A stretch of DNA of 64,000 bases from Cyprinodon diabolis (GCA_030533445.1 JARPUW010000561.1:186001-250000); one strand, 5' to 3'. Positions 26,106 through 39,376 are shown, counted from the stretch's first letter. The notes: generated by a model not told the origin, from the letters alone. Program-made: numbers and translations.

Positions 26106-29100
26106 AAAACTAACAATATAAAGTAGATTTGAGCAGATGTTTTTGGTTCCAAGCTTCAAATCAGAAGTTGAGGCCAAAACGCTCTTTTCACAGTGAGATA
26201 ATGCCATTTTGGCATCTGGAGTTGTAACAGACAAACCATTAATGATACAGCCATGATCTTTTCTGGCAATCATCTAGAGCTGAAAACTAACAATATAAAG
26301 TAGATTTGAGCAGATGTTTTTGGTTCCAAGCTTCAAATCAGAAGTTGAGGCCAAAACGCTCTTTTCACAGTGAGATAAAGCCATTTTGGCCTCTGGAGTT
26401 GTAACAGACAAACCATTAATGATACAGCCATGATCTTTTCTGGCAATCATCTACAGCTGAAAACTAACAATATAAAGTAGATTTGAGCAGATGTTTTTGG
26501 TTCCAAGCTTCAAATCAGAAGTTGAGGCCAAAACGCTCTTTTCACAGTGAGATAATGCCATTTTGGCCTCTGGAGTTGTAACAGACAAACCATTAATGAT
26601 ACAGCCACGATCTTTTCTGGCAATCATCTAGAGATGAAAACTAACAATATAAAGTAGATTTGAGCAGATGTTTTTGGTTCCAAGCTTCAAATCAGAAGTT
26701 GAGGCCAAAACGCTCTTTTCACAGTGAGATAATGCCATTTTGGCCTCTGGAGTTGTAACAGACAAACCATTAATGATACAGCCATGATCTTTTCTGGCAA
26801 TCATCTAGAGCTGAAAACTAACAATATAAAGTAGATTTGAGCAGATGTTTTTTGTTCCAAGCTTCAAATCAGAAGTTGAGGCCAAAACGCTCTTTTCACA
26901 GTGAGATAATGCCATTTTGGCCTCTGGAGTTGTAACAGACAAACCATTAATGATACAGCCATGATCTTTTCTGGCAATCATCTAGAGCTGAAAACTAACA
27001 ATATAAAGTAGATTTGAGCAGATGTTTTTGGTTCCAAGCTTCAAATCAGAAGTTGAGGACAAAACGCTCTTTTTACAGTGAGATAATGCCATTTTGGCCT
27101 CTGGAGTAGTAACAGACAAACCATTAATGATACAGCCATGATCTTTTCTGGCAATCATGTAGAGCTGAAAACTAACAATATAAAGTAGATTTGGGCAGAT
27201 GTTTTTGGTTCCAAGCTTCAAATCAGAAGTTGAGGCCAAAACGCTCTTTTCACAGTGAGATAATGCCATTTTGGCCTCTGGAGTTGTAACAGACAATCCA
27301 TTAATGATACAGCCACGATCGTTTCTGGCAATCATCTAGAGCTGAAAACTAACAATATAAAGTAGATTTGAGCAGATGTTTTTGGTTCCAAGCTTCAAAT
27401 CAGAAGTTGAGGCCAAAACGCTCTTTTCACAGTGAGATAATGCCATTTTGGCCTCTGGAGTTGTAACAGACAAACCATTAATGATACAGCCATGATCTTT
27501 TCTGGCAATCATCTAGAGCTGAAAACTAACAATATAAAGTAGATTTGAGCAGATGTTTTTGGTTCCAAGCTTCAAATCAGAAGTTGAGGCCAAAACGCTC
27601 TTTTTACAGTGAGATAATGCCATTTTGGCCTCTGGAGTAGTAACAGACAAACCATTAATGATACAGCCATGATCTTTTCTGGCAATCATCTAGAGCTGAA
27701 AACTAACAATATAAAGTAGATTTGAGCAGATGTTTTTGGTTCCAAGCTTCAAAACAGAAGTTGAGGCCAAAACGCTCTTTTCACAGTGAGATAATGCCAT
27801 TTTGGCCTCTAGAGTTGTAACAGACAGACCATTAATGATACTGCCATGATCTTTTCTGGCAATCATCTAGAGCTGAAAACTAACAATATAAAGTAGATTT
27901 GAGCAGATGTTTTTGGTTCCAAGCTTCAAATCAGAAGTTGAGGCCAAAACGCTCTTTTCACAGTGAGATAATGCCATTTTGGCCTCTGGAGTTGTAACAG
28001 ACAATCCATTAATGATACAGCCACGATCTTTTCTGGCAATCATCTAGAGCTGAAAACTAACAATATAAAGTAGATTTGAGCAGATGTTTTTGGTTCCAAG
28101 CTTCAAATCAGAAGTTGAGGCCAAAACGCTCTTTTCACAGTGAGATAATGCCATTTTGGCCTCTGGAGTTGTAACAGACAAACCATTAATGATACAGCCA
28201 TGATCTTTTCTGGCAATCATCTAGAGCTGAAAACTAACAATATAAAGTAGATTTGAGCAGATGTTTTTGGTTCCAAGCTTCAAATCAGAAGTTGAGGCCA
28301 AAACGCTCTTTTTACAGTGAGATAATGCCATTTTGGCCTCTGGAGTAGTAACAGACAAACCATTAATGATACAGCCATGATCTTTTCTGGCAATCATCTA
28401 GAGCTGAAAACTAAATATATAAAGTAGATTTGGGCAGATGTTTTTGGTTCCAAGCTTCAAATCAGAAGTTGAGGCCAAAACGCTCTTTTCACAGTGAGAT
28501 AATGCCATTTTGGCCTCTGGAGTTGTAACAGACAATCCATTAATGATACAGCCACGATCTTTTCTGGCAATCATCTAGAGCTGAAAACTAACAATATAAA
28601 GTAGATTTGAGCAGATGTTTTTGGTTCCAAGCTTCAAATCAGAAGTTGAGGCCAAAACGCTCTTTTCACAGTGAGATAATGCCATTTTGGCCTCTGGAGT
28701 TGTAACAGACAAACCATTAATGATACAGCCATGATCTTTTCTGGCAATCATCTAGAGCTGAAAACTAACAATATAAAATAGATTTGAGCAGATGTTTTTG
28801 GTTCCAAGCTTCAAATCAGAAGTTGAGGCCAAAACGCTCTTTTCACAGTGAGATAATGCCATTTTGGCCTCTGGAGTAGTAACAGACAAACCATTAATGA
28901 TACAGCCATGATCTTTTCTGGCAATCATCTAGAGCTGAAAACTAACTATATAAAGTAGATTTGGGCAGATATTTTTGGTTCCAAGCTTCAAATCAGAAGT
29001 TCAGGCCAAAACGCTCTTTTCACAGTGAGATAATGCCATTTTGGCCTCTGGAGTTGTAACAGACAAACCATTAATGATACAGCCATGATCTTTTCTGGCA

Positions 29101-30128
29101 ATCATCTAGAGCTGAAAACTAACAATATAAAGTAGATTTGAGCAGATGTTTTTGGTTCCAAGCTTCAAAACAGAAGTTGAGGCCAAAACGCTCTTTTCAC
29201 AGTGAGATAATGCCATTTTGGCCTATGGAGTTGTAACAGACAAACCATTAATGATACAGCCATGATCTTTTCTGGCAATCGTCTACAGCTGAAAACTAAC
29301 AATATAAAGTAGATTTGAGCAGATGTTTTTGGTTCCAAGCTTCAAATCAGAAGTTGAGGCCAAAACGCTCTTTTCACAGTGAGATAATGCCATTTTGGCC
29401 TCTAGAGTTGTAACAGACAGACCATTAATGATACTGCCATGATCTTTTCTGGCAATCATGTAGAGCTGAAAACTAACAATATAAAGTAGATTTGAGCAGA
29501 TGTTTTTGGTTCCAAGCTTCAAATCAGAAGTTGAGGCCAACACGCTCTTTTCACAGTGAGATAATGCCATTTTGGCCTCTGGAGTTGTAACAGACAAACC
29601 ATTAATGATACAGCCATGATCTTTTCTGGCAATCATCTACAGCTAAAAACTAACAATATAAAGTAGATTTGAGCAGATGTTTTTGGTTCCAAGCTTCAAA
29701 TCAGAAGTTGAGGCCAAAACGCTCTTTTCACAGTGAGATAATGCCATTTTGGCATCTGGAGTTGTAACAGACAAAACATTAATGATACAGCCATGATCTT
29801 TTCTGGCAATCATCTAAAGCTGAAAACTAACAATATAAAGTAGATTTGAGCAGATGTTTTTGGTTCCAAGCTTCAAATCAGAAGTTGAGGCCAAAACGCT
29901 CTTTTCACAGTGAGATAATGCCATTTTGGCCTCTGGAGTTGTAACAGACAAACCATTAATGATACTGCCATGATCTTTTCTGGCAATCATCTACAGCTGA
30001 AAACTAACAATATAAAGTAGATTTGAGCAGATGTTTTTGGTTCCAAGCTTCAAATCAGAAGTTGAGGCCAAAACGCTCTTTTCACAGTGAGATAATGCCA
30101 TTTTGGCCTCTGGAGTTGTAACAGACAA
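26106..30128 (+). repeat. 4.02-kb duplicated segment, copy 1 (shift 4425 bp)
   Basis: This segment matches 30531-34553 at a shift of exactly 25 monomers. Markers present in both copies include GATAAAGCC (26377, 30802), CACGATCGTTTC (27314, 31739), the CATGTAGAG change (27159, 31584) and AAAATAGATTT (28776, 33201). The comparison breaks on the left at 26105 (CTACAGCTAAAA versus CTACAGCTGAAA) and on the right at 30129 (GACAAACC versus GACAATCC). I saw two internal differences: GAGGGCAAAA near 31306 and CTGACAATC near 31574, both private to the second copy. The other positions I checked matched, so the duplication is recent. Confidence 0.85.
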
Positions 30129-30618
30129 ACCATTAATGATACAGCCATGATCTTTTCTGGCAATCATCTACAGCTAAAAACTAACAATATAAAGTAGATT
30201 TGAGCAGATGTTTTTGGTTCCAAGCTTCAAATCAGAAGTTGAGGCCAAAACGCTCTTTTCACAGTGAGATAATGCCATTTTGGCATCTGGAGTTGTAACA
30301 GACAAAACATTAATGATACAGCCATGATCTTTTCTGGCAATCATCTAAAGCTGAAAACTAACAATATAAAGTAGATTTGAGCAGATGTTTTTGGTTCCAA
30401 GCTTCAAATCAGAAGTTGAGGCCAAAACGCTCTTTTCACAGTGAGATAATGCCATTTTGGCCTCTGGAGTTGTAACAGACAAACCATTAATGATACTGCC
30501 ATGATCTTTTCTGGCAATCATCTACAGCTGAAAACTAACAATATAAAGTAGATTTGAGCAGATGTTTTTGGTTCCAAGCTTCAAATCAGAAGTTGAGGCC
30601 AAAACGCTCTTTTCACAG
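29557..30618 (+). repeat. Tandem duplication of a 3-monomer block (J K L x2, 531 bp each)
   Basis: J (CTACAGCTAAAA), K (GGCATCTGG with the rare GACAAAACATT) and L (ACTGCC, CTACAGCTGA) occupy 29557-30087 and repeat in the same order at 30088-30618. The rare GACAAAACATT variant in both K monomers (about 29769 and 30300) shows that the second block is a copy and not an independent string. The junction with the 4.02-kb duplicated segment falls inside this block, so it probably marks or abuts the exchange point. Confidence 0.85.
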
Positions 30619-33600
30619 TGAGATAATGCCATTTTGGCATCTGGAGTTGTAACAGACAAACCATTAATGATACAGCCATGATCTTTTCTGGCAATCATCT
30701 AGAGCTGAAAACTAACAATATAAAGTAGATTTGAGCAGATGTTTTTGGTTCCAAGCTTCAAATCAGAAGTTGAGGCCAAAACGCTCTTTTCACAGTGAGA
30801 TAAAGCCATTTTGGCCTCTGGAGTTGTAACAGACAAACCATTAATGATACAGCCATGATCTTTTCTGGCAATCATCTACAGCTGAAAACTAACAATATAA
30901 AGTAGATTTGAGCAGATGTTTTTGGTTCCAAGCTTCAAATCAGAAGTTGAGGCCAAAACGCTCTTTTCACAGTGAGATAATGCCATTTTGGCCTCTGGAG
31001 TTGTAACAGACAAACCATTAATGATACAGCCACGATCTTTTCTGGCAATCATCTAGAGATGAAAACTAACAATATAAAGTAGATTTGAGCAGATGTTTTT
31101 GGTTCCAAGCTTCAAATCAGAAGTTGAGGCCAAAACGCTCTTTTCACAGTGAGATAATGCCATTTTGGCCTCTGGAGTTGTAACAGACAAACCATTAATG
31201 ATACAGCCATGATCTTTTCTGGCAATCATCTAGAGCTGAAAACTAACAATATAAAGTAGATTTGAGCAGATGTTTTTTGTTCCAAGCTTCAAATCAGAAG
31301 TTGAGGGCAAAACGCTCTTTTCACAGTGAGATAATGCCATTTTGGCCTCTGGAGTTGTAACAGACAAACCATTAATGATACAGCCATGATCTTTTCTGGC
31401 AATCATCTAGAGCTGAAAACTAACAATATAAAGTAGATTTGAGCAGATGTTTTTGGTTCCAAGCTTCAAATCAGAAGTTGAGGACAAAACGCTCTTTTTA
31501 CAGTGAGATAATGCCATTTTGGCCTCTGGAGTAGTAACAGACAAACCATTAATGATACAGCCATGATCTTTTCTGACAATCATGTAGAGCTGAAAACTAA
31601 CAATATAAAGTAGATTTGGGCAGATGTTTTTGGTTCCAAGCTTCAAATCAGAAGTTGAGGCCAAAACGCTCTTTTCACAGTGAGATAATGCCATTTTGGC
31701 CTCTGGAGTTGTAACAGACAATCCATTAATGATACAGCCACGATCGTTTCTGGCAATCATCTAGAGCTGAAAACTAACAATATAAAGTAGATTTGAGCAG
31801 ATGTTTTTGGTTCCAAGCTTCAAATCAGAAGTTGAGGCCAAAACGCTCTTTTCACAGTGAGATAATGCCATTTTGGCCTCTGGAGTTGTAACAGACAAAC
31901 CATTAATGATACAGCCATGATCTTTTCTGGCAATCATCTAGAGCTGAAAACTAACAATATAAAGTAGATTTGAGCAGATGTTTTTGGTTCCAAGCTTCAA
32001 ATCAGAAGTTGAGGCCAAAACGCTCTTTTTACAGTGAGATAATGCCATTTTGGCCTCTGGAGTAGTAACAGACAAACCATTAATGATACAGCCATGATCT
32101 TTTCTGGCAATCATCTAGAGCTGAAAACTAACAATATAAAGTAGATTTGAGCAGATGTTTTTGGTTCCAAGCTTCAAAACAGAAGTTGAGGCCAAAACGC
32201 TCTTTTCACAGTGAGATAATGCCATTTTGGCCTCTAGAGTTGTAACAGACAGACCATTAATGATACTGCCATGATCTTTTCTGGCAATCATCTAGAGCTG
32301 AAAACTAACAATATAAAGTAGATTTGAGCAGATGTTTTTGGTTCCAAGCTTCAAATCAGAAGTTGAGGCCAAAACGCTCTTTTCACAGTGAGATAATGCC
32401 ATTTTGGCCTCTGGAGTTGTAACAGACAATCCATTAATGATACAGCCACGATCTTTTCTGGCAATCATCTAGAGCTGAAAACTAACAATATAAAGTAGAT
32501 TTGAGCAGATGTTTTTGGTTCCAAGCTTCAAATCAGAAGTTGAGGCCAAAACGCTCTTTTCACAGTGAGATAATGCCATTTTGGCCTCTGGAGTTGTAAC
32601 AGACAAACCATTAATGATACAGCCATGATCTTTTCTGGCAATCATCTAGAGCTGAAAACTAACAATATAAAGTAGATTTGAGCAGATGTTTTTGGTTCCA
32701 AGCTTCAAATCAGAAGTTGAGGCCAAAACGCTCTTTTTACAGTGAGATAATGCCATTTTGGCCTCTGGAGTAGTAACAGACAAACCATTAATGATACAGC
32801 CATGATCTTTTCTGGCAATCATCTAGAGCTGAAAACTAAATATATAAAGTAGATTTGGGCAGATGTTTTTGGTTCCAAGCTTCAAATCAGAAGTTGAGGC
32901 CAAAACGCTCTTTTCACAGTGAGATAATGCCATTTTGGCCTCTGGAGTTGTAACAGACAATCCATTAATGATACAGCCACGATCTTTTCTGGCAATCATC
33001 TAGAGCTGAAAACTAACAATATAAAGTAGATTTGAGCAGATGTTTTTGGTTCCAAGCTTCAAATCAGAAGTTGAGGCCAAAACGCTCTTTTCACAGTGAG
33101 ATAATGCCATTTTGGCCTCTGGAGTTGTAACAGACAAACCATTAATGATACAGCCATGATCTTTTCTGGCAATCATCTAGAGCTGAAAACTAACAATATA
33201 AAATAGATTTGAGCAGATGTTTTTGGTTCCAAGCTTCAAATCAGAAGTTGAGGCCAAAACGCTCTTTTCACAGTGAGATAATGCCATTTTGGCCTCTGGA
33301 GTAGTAACAGACAAACCATTAATGATACAGCCATGATCTTTTCTGGCAATCATCTAGAGCTGAAAACTAACTATATAAAGTAGATTTGGGCAGATATTTT
33401 TGGTTCCAAGCTTCAAATCAGAAGTTCAGGCCAAAACGCTCTTTTCACAGTGAGATAATGCCATTTTGGCCTCTGGAGTTGTAACAGACAAACCATTAAT
33501 GATACAGCCATGATCTTTTCTGGCAATCATCTAGAGCTGAAAACTAACAATATAAAGTAGATTTGAGCAGATGTTTTTGGTTCCAAGCTTCAAAACAGAA

Positions 33601-34553
33601 GTTGAGGCCAAAACGCTCTTTTCACAGTGAGATAATGCCATTTTGGCCTATGGAGTTGTAACAGACAAACCATTAATGATACAGCCATGATCTTTTCTGG
33701 CAATCGTCTACAGCTGAAAACTAACAATATAAAGTAGATTTGAGCAGATGTTTTTGGTTCCAAGCTTCAAATCAGAAGTTGAGGCCAAAACGCTCTTTTC
33801 ACAGTGAGATAATGCCATTTTGGCCTCTAGAGTTGTAACAGACAGACCATTAATGATACTGCCATGATCTTTTCTGGCAATCATGTAGAGCTGAAAACTA
33901 ACAATATAAAGTAGATTTGAGCAGATGTTTTTGGTTCCAAGCTTCAAATCAGAAGTTGAGGCCAACACGCTCTTTTCACAGTGAGATAATGCCATTTTGG
34001 CCTCTGGAGTTGTAACAGACAAACCATTAATGATACAGCCATGATCTTTTCTGGCAATCATCTACAGCTAAAAACTAACAATATAAAGTAGATTTGAGCA
34101 GATGTTTTTGGTTCCAAGCTTCAAATCAGAAGTTGAGGCCAAAACGCTCTTTTCACAGTGAGATAATGCCATTTTGGCATCTGGAGTTGTAACAGACAAA
34201 ACATTAATGATACAGCCATGATCTTTTCTGGCAATCATCTAAAGCTGAAAACTAACAATATAAAGTAGATTTGAGCAGATGTTTTTGGTTCCAAGCTTCA
34301 AATCAGAAGTTGAGGCCAAAACGCTCTTTTCACAGTGAGATAATGCCATTTTGGCCTCTGGAGTTGTAACAGACAAACCATTAATGATACTGCCATGATC
34401 TTTTCTGGCAATCATCTACAGCTGAAAACTAACAATATAAAGTAGATTTGAGCAGATGTTTTTGGTTCCAAGCTTCAAATCAGAAGTTGAGGCCAAAACG
34501 CTCTTTTCACAGTGAGATAATGCCATTTTGGCCTCTGGAGTTGTAACAGACAA
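30531..34553 (+). repeat. 4.02-kb duplicated segment, copy 2
   Basis: This is the second copy of 26106-30128, 25 monomers downstream. It contains the same run of K, S, G, T-like, U-like, O, G, F, A, O, G, F, U, O, G, B, C, D, A, J, K, L types. It carries GAGGGCAAAA near 31306 and CTGACAATC near 31574 as private changes. From 31747 onward the same sequence was copied once more as part of the 3540-bp tandem duplication, so parts of it are present three times in the window. Confidence 0.85.
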
Positions 34554-35286
34554 TCCATTAATGATACAGCCACGATCTTTTCTGGCAATCATCTAGAGCT
34601 GAAAACTAACAATATAAAGTAGATTTGAGCAGATGTTTTTGGTTCCAAGCTTCAAATCAGAAGTTGAGGCCAAAACGCTCTTTTCACAGTGAGATAATGC
34701 CATTTTGGCCTCTGGAGTTGTAACAGACAAACCATTAATGATACAGCCATGATCTTTTCTGGCAATCATCTAGAGCTGAAAACTAACAATATAAAGTAGA
34801 TTTGAGCAGATGTTTTTGGTTCCAAGCTTCAAATCAGAAGTTGAGGCCAAAACGCTCTTTTCACAGTGAGATAATGCCATTTTGGCCTCTGGAGTTGTAA
34901 CAGACAAACCATTAATGATACAGCCATGATCTTTTCTGGCAATCATCTACCGCTGAAAACTAACAATATAAAGTAGATTTGAGCAGATGTTTTTGGTTCC
35001 AAGCTTCAAATCAGAAGTTGAGGCCAAAACGCTCTTTTTACAGTGAGATAATGCCATTTTGGCCTCTGGAGTAGTAACAGACAAACCATTAATGATACAG
35101 CCATGATCTTTTCTGGCAATCATCTAGAGCTGAAAACTAACAATATAAAGTAGATTTGAGCAGATGTTTTTGGTTCCAAGCTTCAAAACAGAAGTTGAGG
35201 CCAAAACGCTCTTTTCACAGTGAGATAATGCCATTTTGGCCTCTAGAGTTGTAACAGACAGACCATTAATGATACTGCCATGATCT
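31747..35286 (+). repeat. 3540-bp tandem duplication, unit 1 (20 monomers)
   Basis: Line-by-line comparison of 31747-35426 with 35287-38966 shows no difference over 3680 bp at a shift of exactly 3540 bp. On the left the match ends at 31746/35286 (CGATCGTTTC versus TGATCTTTTC). Rare markers present in both units include AAAATAGATTT (33201, 36741), GATATTTTTGG (33395, 36935), CATGTAGAG (33885, 37425), GACAAAACATT and CTACCGCTGA. Complete identity over this length is far above the typical similarity between monomers here. It means either a very recent duplication or an assembly error. Confidence 0.88.
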
Positions 35287-38200
35287 TTTCTGGCAATCAT
35301 CTAGAGCTGAAAACTAACAATATAAAGTAGATTTGAGCAGATGTTTTTGGTTCCAAGCTTCAAATCAGAAGTTGAGGCCAAAACGCTCTTTTCACAGTGA
35401 GATAATGCCATTTTGGCCTCTGGAGTTGTAACAGACAAACCATTAATGATACAGCCATGATCTTTTCTGGCAATCATCTAGAGCTGAAAACTAACAATAT
35501 AAAGTAGATTTGAGCAGATGTTTTTGGTTCCAAGCTTCAAATCAGAAGTTGAGGCCAAAACGCTCTTTTTACAGTGAGATAATGCCATTTTGGCCTCTGG
35601 AGTAGTAACAGACAAACCATTAATGATACAGCCATGATCTTTTCTGGCAATCATCTAGAGCTGAAAACTAACAATATAAAGTAGATTTGAGCAGATGTTT
35701 TTGGTTCCAAGCTTCAAAACAGAAGTTGAGGCCAAAACGCTCTTTTCACAGTGAGATAATGCCATTTTGGCCTCTAGAGTTGTAACAGACAGACCATTAA
35801 TGATACTGCCATGATCTTTTCTGGCAATCATCTAGAGCTGAAAACTAACAATATAAAGTAGATTTGAGCAGATGTTTTTGGTTCCAAGCTTCAAATCAGA
35901 AGTTGAGGCCAAAACGCTCTTTTCACAGTGAGATAATGCCATTTTGGCCTCTGGAGTTGTAACAGACAATCCATTAATGATACAGCCACGATCTTTTCTG
36001 GCAATCATCTAGAGCTGAAAACTAACAATATAAAGTAGATTTGAGCAGATGTTTTTGGTTCCAAGCTTCAAATCAGAAGTTGAGGCCAAAACGCTCTTTT
36101 CACAGTGAGATAATGCCATTTTGGCCTCTGGAGTTGTAACAGACAAACCATTAATGATACAGCCATGATCTTTTCTGGCAATCATCTAGAGCTGAAAACT
36201 AACAATATAAAGTAGATTTGAGCAGATGTTTTTGGTTCCAAGCTTCAAATCAGAAGTTGAGGCCAAAACGCTCTTTTTACAGTGAGATAATGCCATTTTG
36301 GCCTCTGGAGTAGTAACAGACAAACCATTAATGATACAGCCATGATCTTTTCTGGCAATCATCTAGAGCTGAAAACTAAATATATAAAGTAGATTTGGGC
36401 AGATGTTTTTGGTTCCAAGCTTCAAATCAGAAGTTGAGGCCAAAACGCTCTTTTCACAGTGAGATAATGCCATTTTGGCCTCTGGAGTTGTAACAGACAA
36501 TCCATTAATGATACAGCCACGATCTTTTCTGGCAATCATCTAGAGCTGAAAACTAACAATATAAAGTAGATTTGAGCAGATGTTTTTGGTTCCAAGCTTC
36601 AAATCAGAAGTTGAGGCCAAAACGCTCTTTTCACAGTGAGATAATGCCATTTTGGCCTCTGGAGTTGTAACAGACAAACCATTAATGATACAGCCATGAT
36701 CTTTTCTGGCAATCATCTAGAGCTGAAAACTAACAATATAAAATAGATTTGAGCAGATGTTTTTGGTTCCAAGCTTCAAATCAGAAGTTGAGGCCAAAAC
36801 GCTCTTTTCACAGTGAGATAATGCCATTTTGGCCTCTGGAGTAGTAACAGACAAACCATTAATGATACAGCCATGATCTTTTCTGGCAATCATCTAGAGC
36901 TGAAAACTAACTATATAAAGTAGATTTGGGCAGATATTTTTGGTTCCAAGCTTCAAATCAGAAGTTCAGGCCAAAACGCTCTTTTCACAGTGAGATAATG
37001 CCATTTTGGCCTCTGGAGTTGTAACAGACAAACCATTAATGATACAGCCATGATCTTTTCTGGCAATCATCTAGAGCTGAAAACTAACAATATAAAGTAG
37101 ATTTGAGCAGATGTTTTTGGTTCCAAGCTTCAAAACAGAAGTTGAGGCCAAAACGCTCTTTTCACAGTGAGATAATGCCATTTTGGCCTATGGAGTTGTA
37201 ACAGACAAACCATTAATGATACAGCCATGATCTTTTCTGGCAATCGTCTACAGCTGAAAACTAACAATATAAAGTAGATTTGAGCAGATGTTTTTGGTTC
37301 CAAGCTTCAAATCAGAAGTTGAGGCCAAAACGCTCTTTTCACAGTGAGATAATGCCATTTTGGCCTCTAGAGTTGTAACAGACAGACCATTAATGATACT
37401 GCCATGATCTTTTCTGGCAATCATGTAGAGCTGAAAACTAACAATATAAAGTAGATTTGAGCAGATGTTTTTGGTTCCAAGCTTCAAATCAGAAGTTGAG
37501 GCCAACACGCTCTTTTCACAGTGAGATAATGCCATTTTGGCCTCTGGAGTTGTAACAGACAAACCATTAATGATACAGCCATGATCTTTTCTGGCAATCA
37601 TCTACAGCTAAAAACTAACAATATAAAGTAGATTTGAGCAGATGTTTTTGGTTCCAAGCTTCAAATCAGAAGTTGAGGCCAAAACGCTCTTTTCACAGTG
37701 AGATAATGCCATTTTGGCATCTGGAGTTGTAACAGACAAAACATTAATGATACAGCCATGATCTTTTCTGGCAATCATCTAAAGCTGAAAACTAACAATA
37801 TAAAGTAGATTTGAGCAGATGTTTTTGGTTCCAAGCTTCAAATCAGAAGTTGAGGCCAAAACGCTCTTTTCACAGTGAGATAATGCCATTTTGGCCTCTG
37901 GAGTTGTAACAGACAAACCATTAATGATACTGCCATGATCTTTTCTGGCAATCATCTACAGCTGAAAACTAACAATATAAAGTAGATTTGAGCAGATGTT
38001 TTTGGTTCCAAGCTTCAAATCAGAAGTTGAGGCCAAAACGCTCTTTTCACAGTGAGATAATGCCATTTTGGCCTCTGGAGTTGTAACAGACAATCCATTA
38101 ATGATACAGCCACGATCTTTTCTGGCAATCATCTAGAGCTGAAAACTAACAATATAAAGTAGATTTGAGCAGATGTTTTTGGTTCCAAGCTTCAAATCAG

Positions 38201-38966
38201 AAGTTGAGGCCAAAACGCTCTTTTCACAGTGAGATAATGCCATTTTGGCCTCTGGAGTTGTAACAGACAAACCATTAATGATACAGCCATGATCTTTTCT
38301 GGCAATCATCTAGAGCTGAAAACTAACAATATAAAGTAGATTTGAGCAGATGTTTTTGGTTCCAAGCTTCAAATCAGAAGTTGAGGCCAAAACGCTCTTT
38401 TCACAGTGAGATAATGCCATTTTGGCCTCTGGAGTTGTAACAGACAAACCATTAATGATACAGCCATGATCTTTTCTGGCAATCATCTACCGCTGAAAAC
38501 TAACAATATAAAGTAGATTTGAGCAGATGTTTTTGGTTCCAAGCTTCAAATCAGAAGTTGAGGCCAAAACGCTCTTTTTACAGTGAGATAATGCCATTTT
38601 GGCCTCTGGAGTAGTAACAGACAAACCATTAATGATACAGCCATGATCTTTTCTGGCAATCATCTAGAGCTGAAAACTAACAATATAAAGTAGATTTGAG
38701 CAGATGTTTTTGGTTCCAAGCTTCAAAACAGAAGTTGAGGCCAAAACGCTCTTTTCACAGTGAGATAATGCCATTTTGGCCTCTAGAGTTGTAACAGACA
38801 GACCATTAATGATACTGCCATGATCTTTTCTGGCAATCATCTAGAGCTGAAAACTAACAATATAAAGTAGATTTGAGCAGATGTTTTTGGTTCCAAGCTT
38901 CAAATCAGAAGTTGAGGCCAAAACGCTCTTTTCACAGTGAGATAATGCCATTTTGGCCTCTGGAGT
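35287..38966 (+). repeat. 3540-bp tandem duplication, unit 2 plus 140-bp overlap
   Basis: This unit is identical by eye to 31747-35426. The match ends at 38967, where GAGTAGTAATAG replaces GAGTTGTAACAG. The unit begins just before an F-to-A string and passes through O, G, F, U, O, G, B, C, D, A, J, K, L, O, G, E, F, A before the order departs. All boundaries fall inside satellite, with no inserted sequence at the junction. Confidence 0.88.
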
Positions 38967-39376
38967 AGTAATAGACAAACCATTAATGATACAGCCATGA
39001 TCTTTTCTGGCAATCATCTAGAGCTGAAAACTAACTATATAAAGTAGATTTGGGCAGATGTTTTTGGTTCCAAGCTTCAAATCAGAAGTTCAGGCCAAAA
39101 CGCTCTTTTCACAGTGAGATAATGCCATTTTGGCCTCTGGAGTTGTAACAGACAAACCATTAATGATACAGCCATGATCTTTTCTGGCAATCATCTAGAG
39201 CTGAAAACTAACAATATAAAGTAGATTTGAGCAGATGTTTTTGGTTCCAAGCTTCAAAACAGAAGTTGAGGCCAAAACGCTCTTTTCACAGTGAGATAAT
39301 GCCATTTTGGCCTATGGAGTTGTAACAGACAAACCATTAATGATACAGCCATGATCTTTTCTGGCAATCGTCTACA

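Noticed and set aside
26982..27335. 117-codon minus-strand open frame made of two satellite monomers
   Set aside because: It is two 59-codon periods joined because one TAG became TAC (27159). There is no conserved domain that I recognise, the frame has stops or shifts in neighbouring monomers, and 177 is divisible by 3, so frames persist by chance. Not annotated as a gene.
29283..29636. 117-codon minus-strand open frame
   Set aside because: The same stop-loss change at 29460 in satellite sequence. Identical translations at 33708-34061 and 37248-37601 come from segment duplication, not from a gene family.
31407..31760. 117-codon minus-strand open frame
   Set aside because: It is the 4425-bp-shifted copy of the frame at 26982-27335, with one residue changed by the private CTGACAATC variant.
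33708..34061. 117-codon minus-strand open frame
   Set aside because: It is the copy of 29283-29636 produced by the 4.02-kb duplication.
37248..37601. 117-codon minus-strand open frame
   Set aside because: It is a third copy of the same frame, produced by the 3540-bp tandem duplication.
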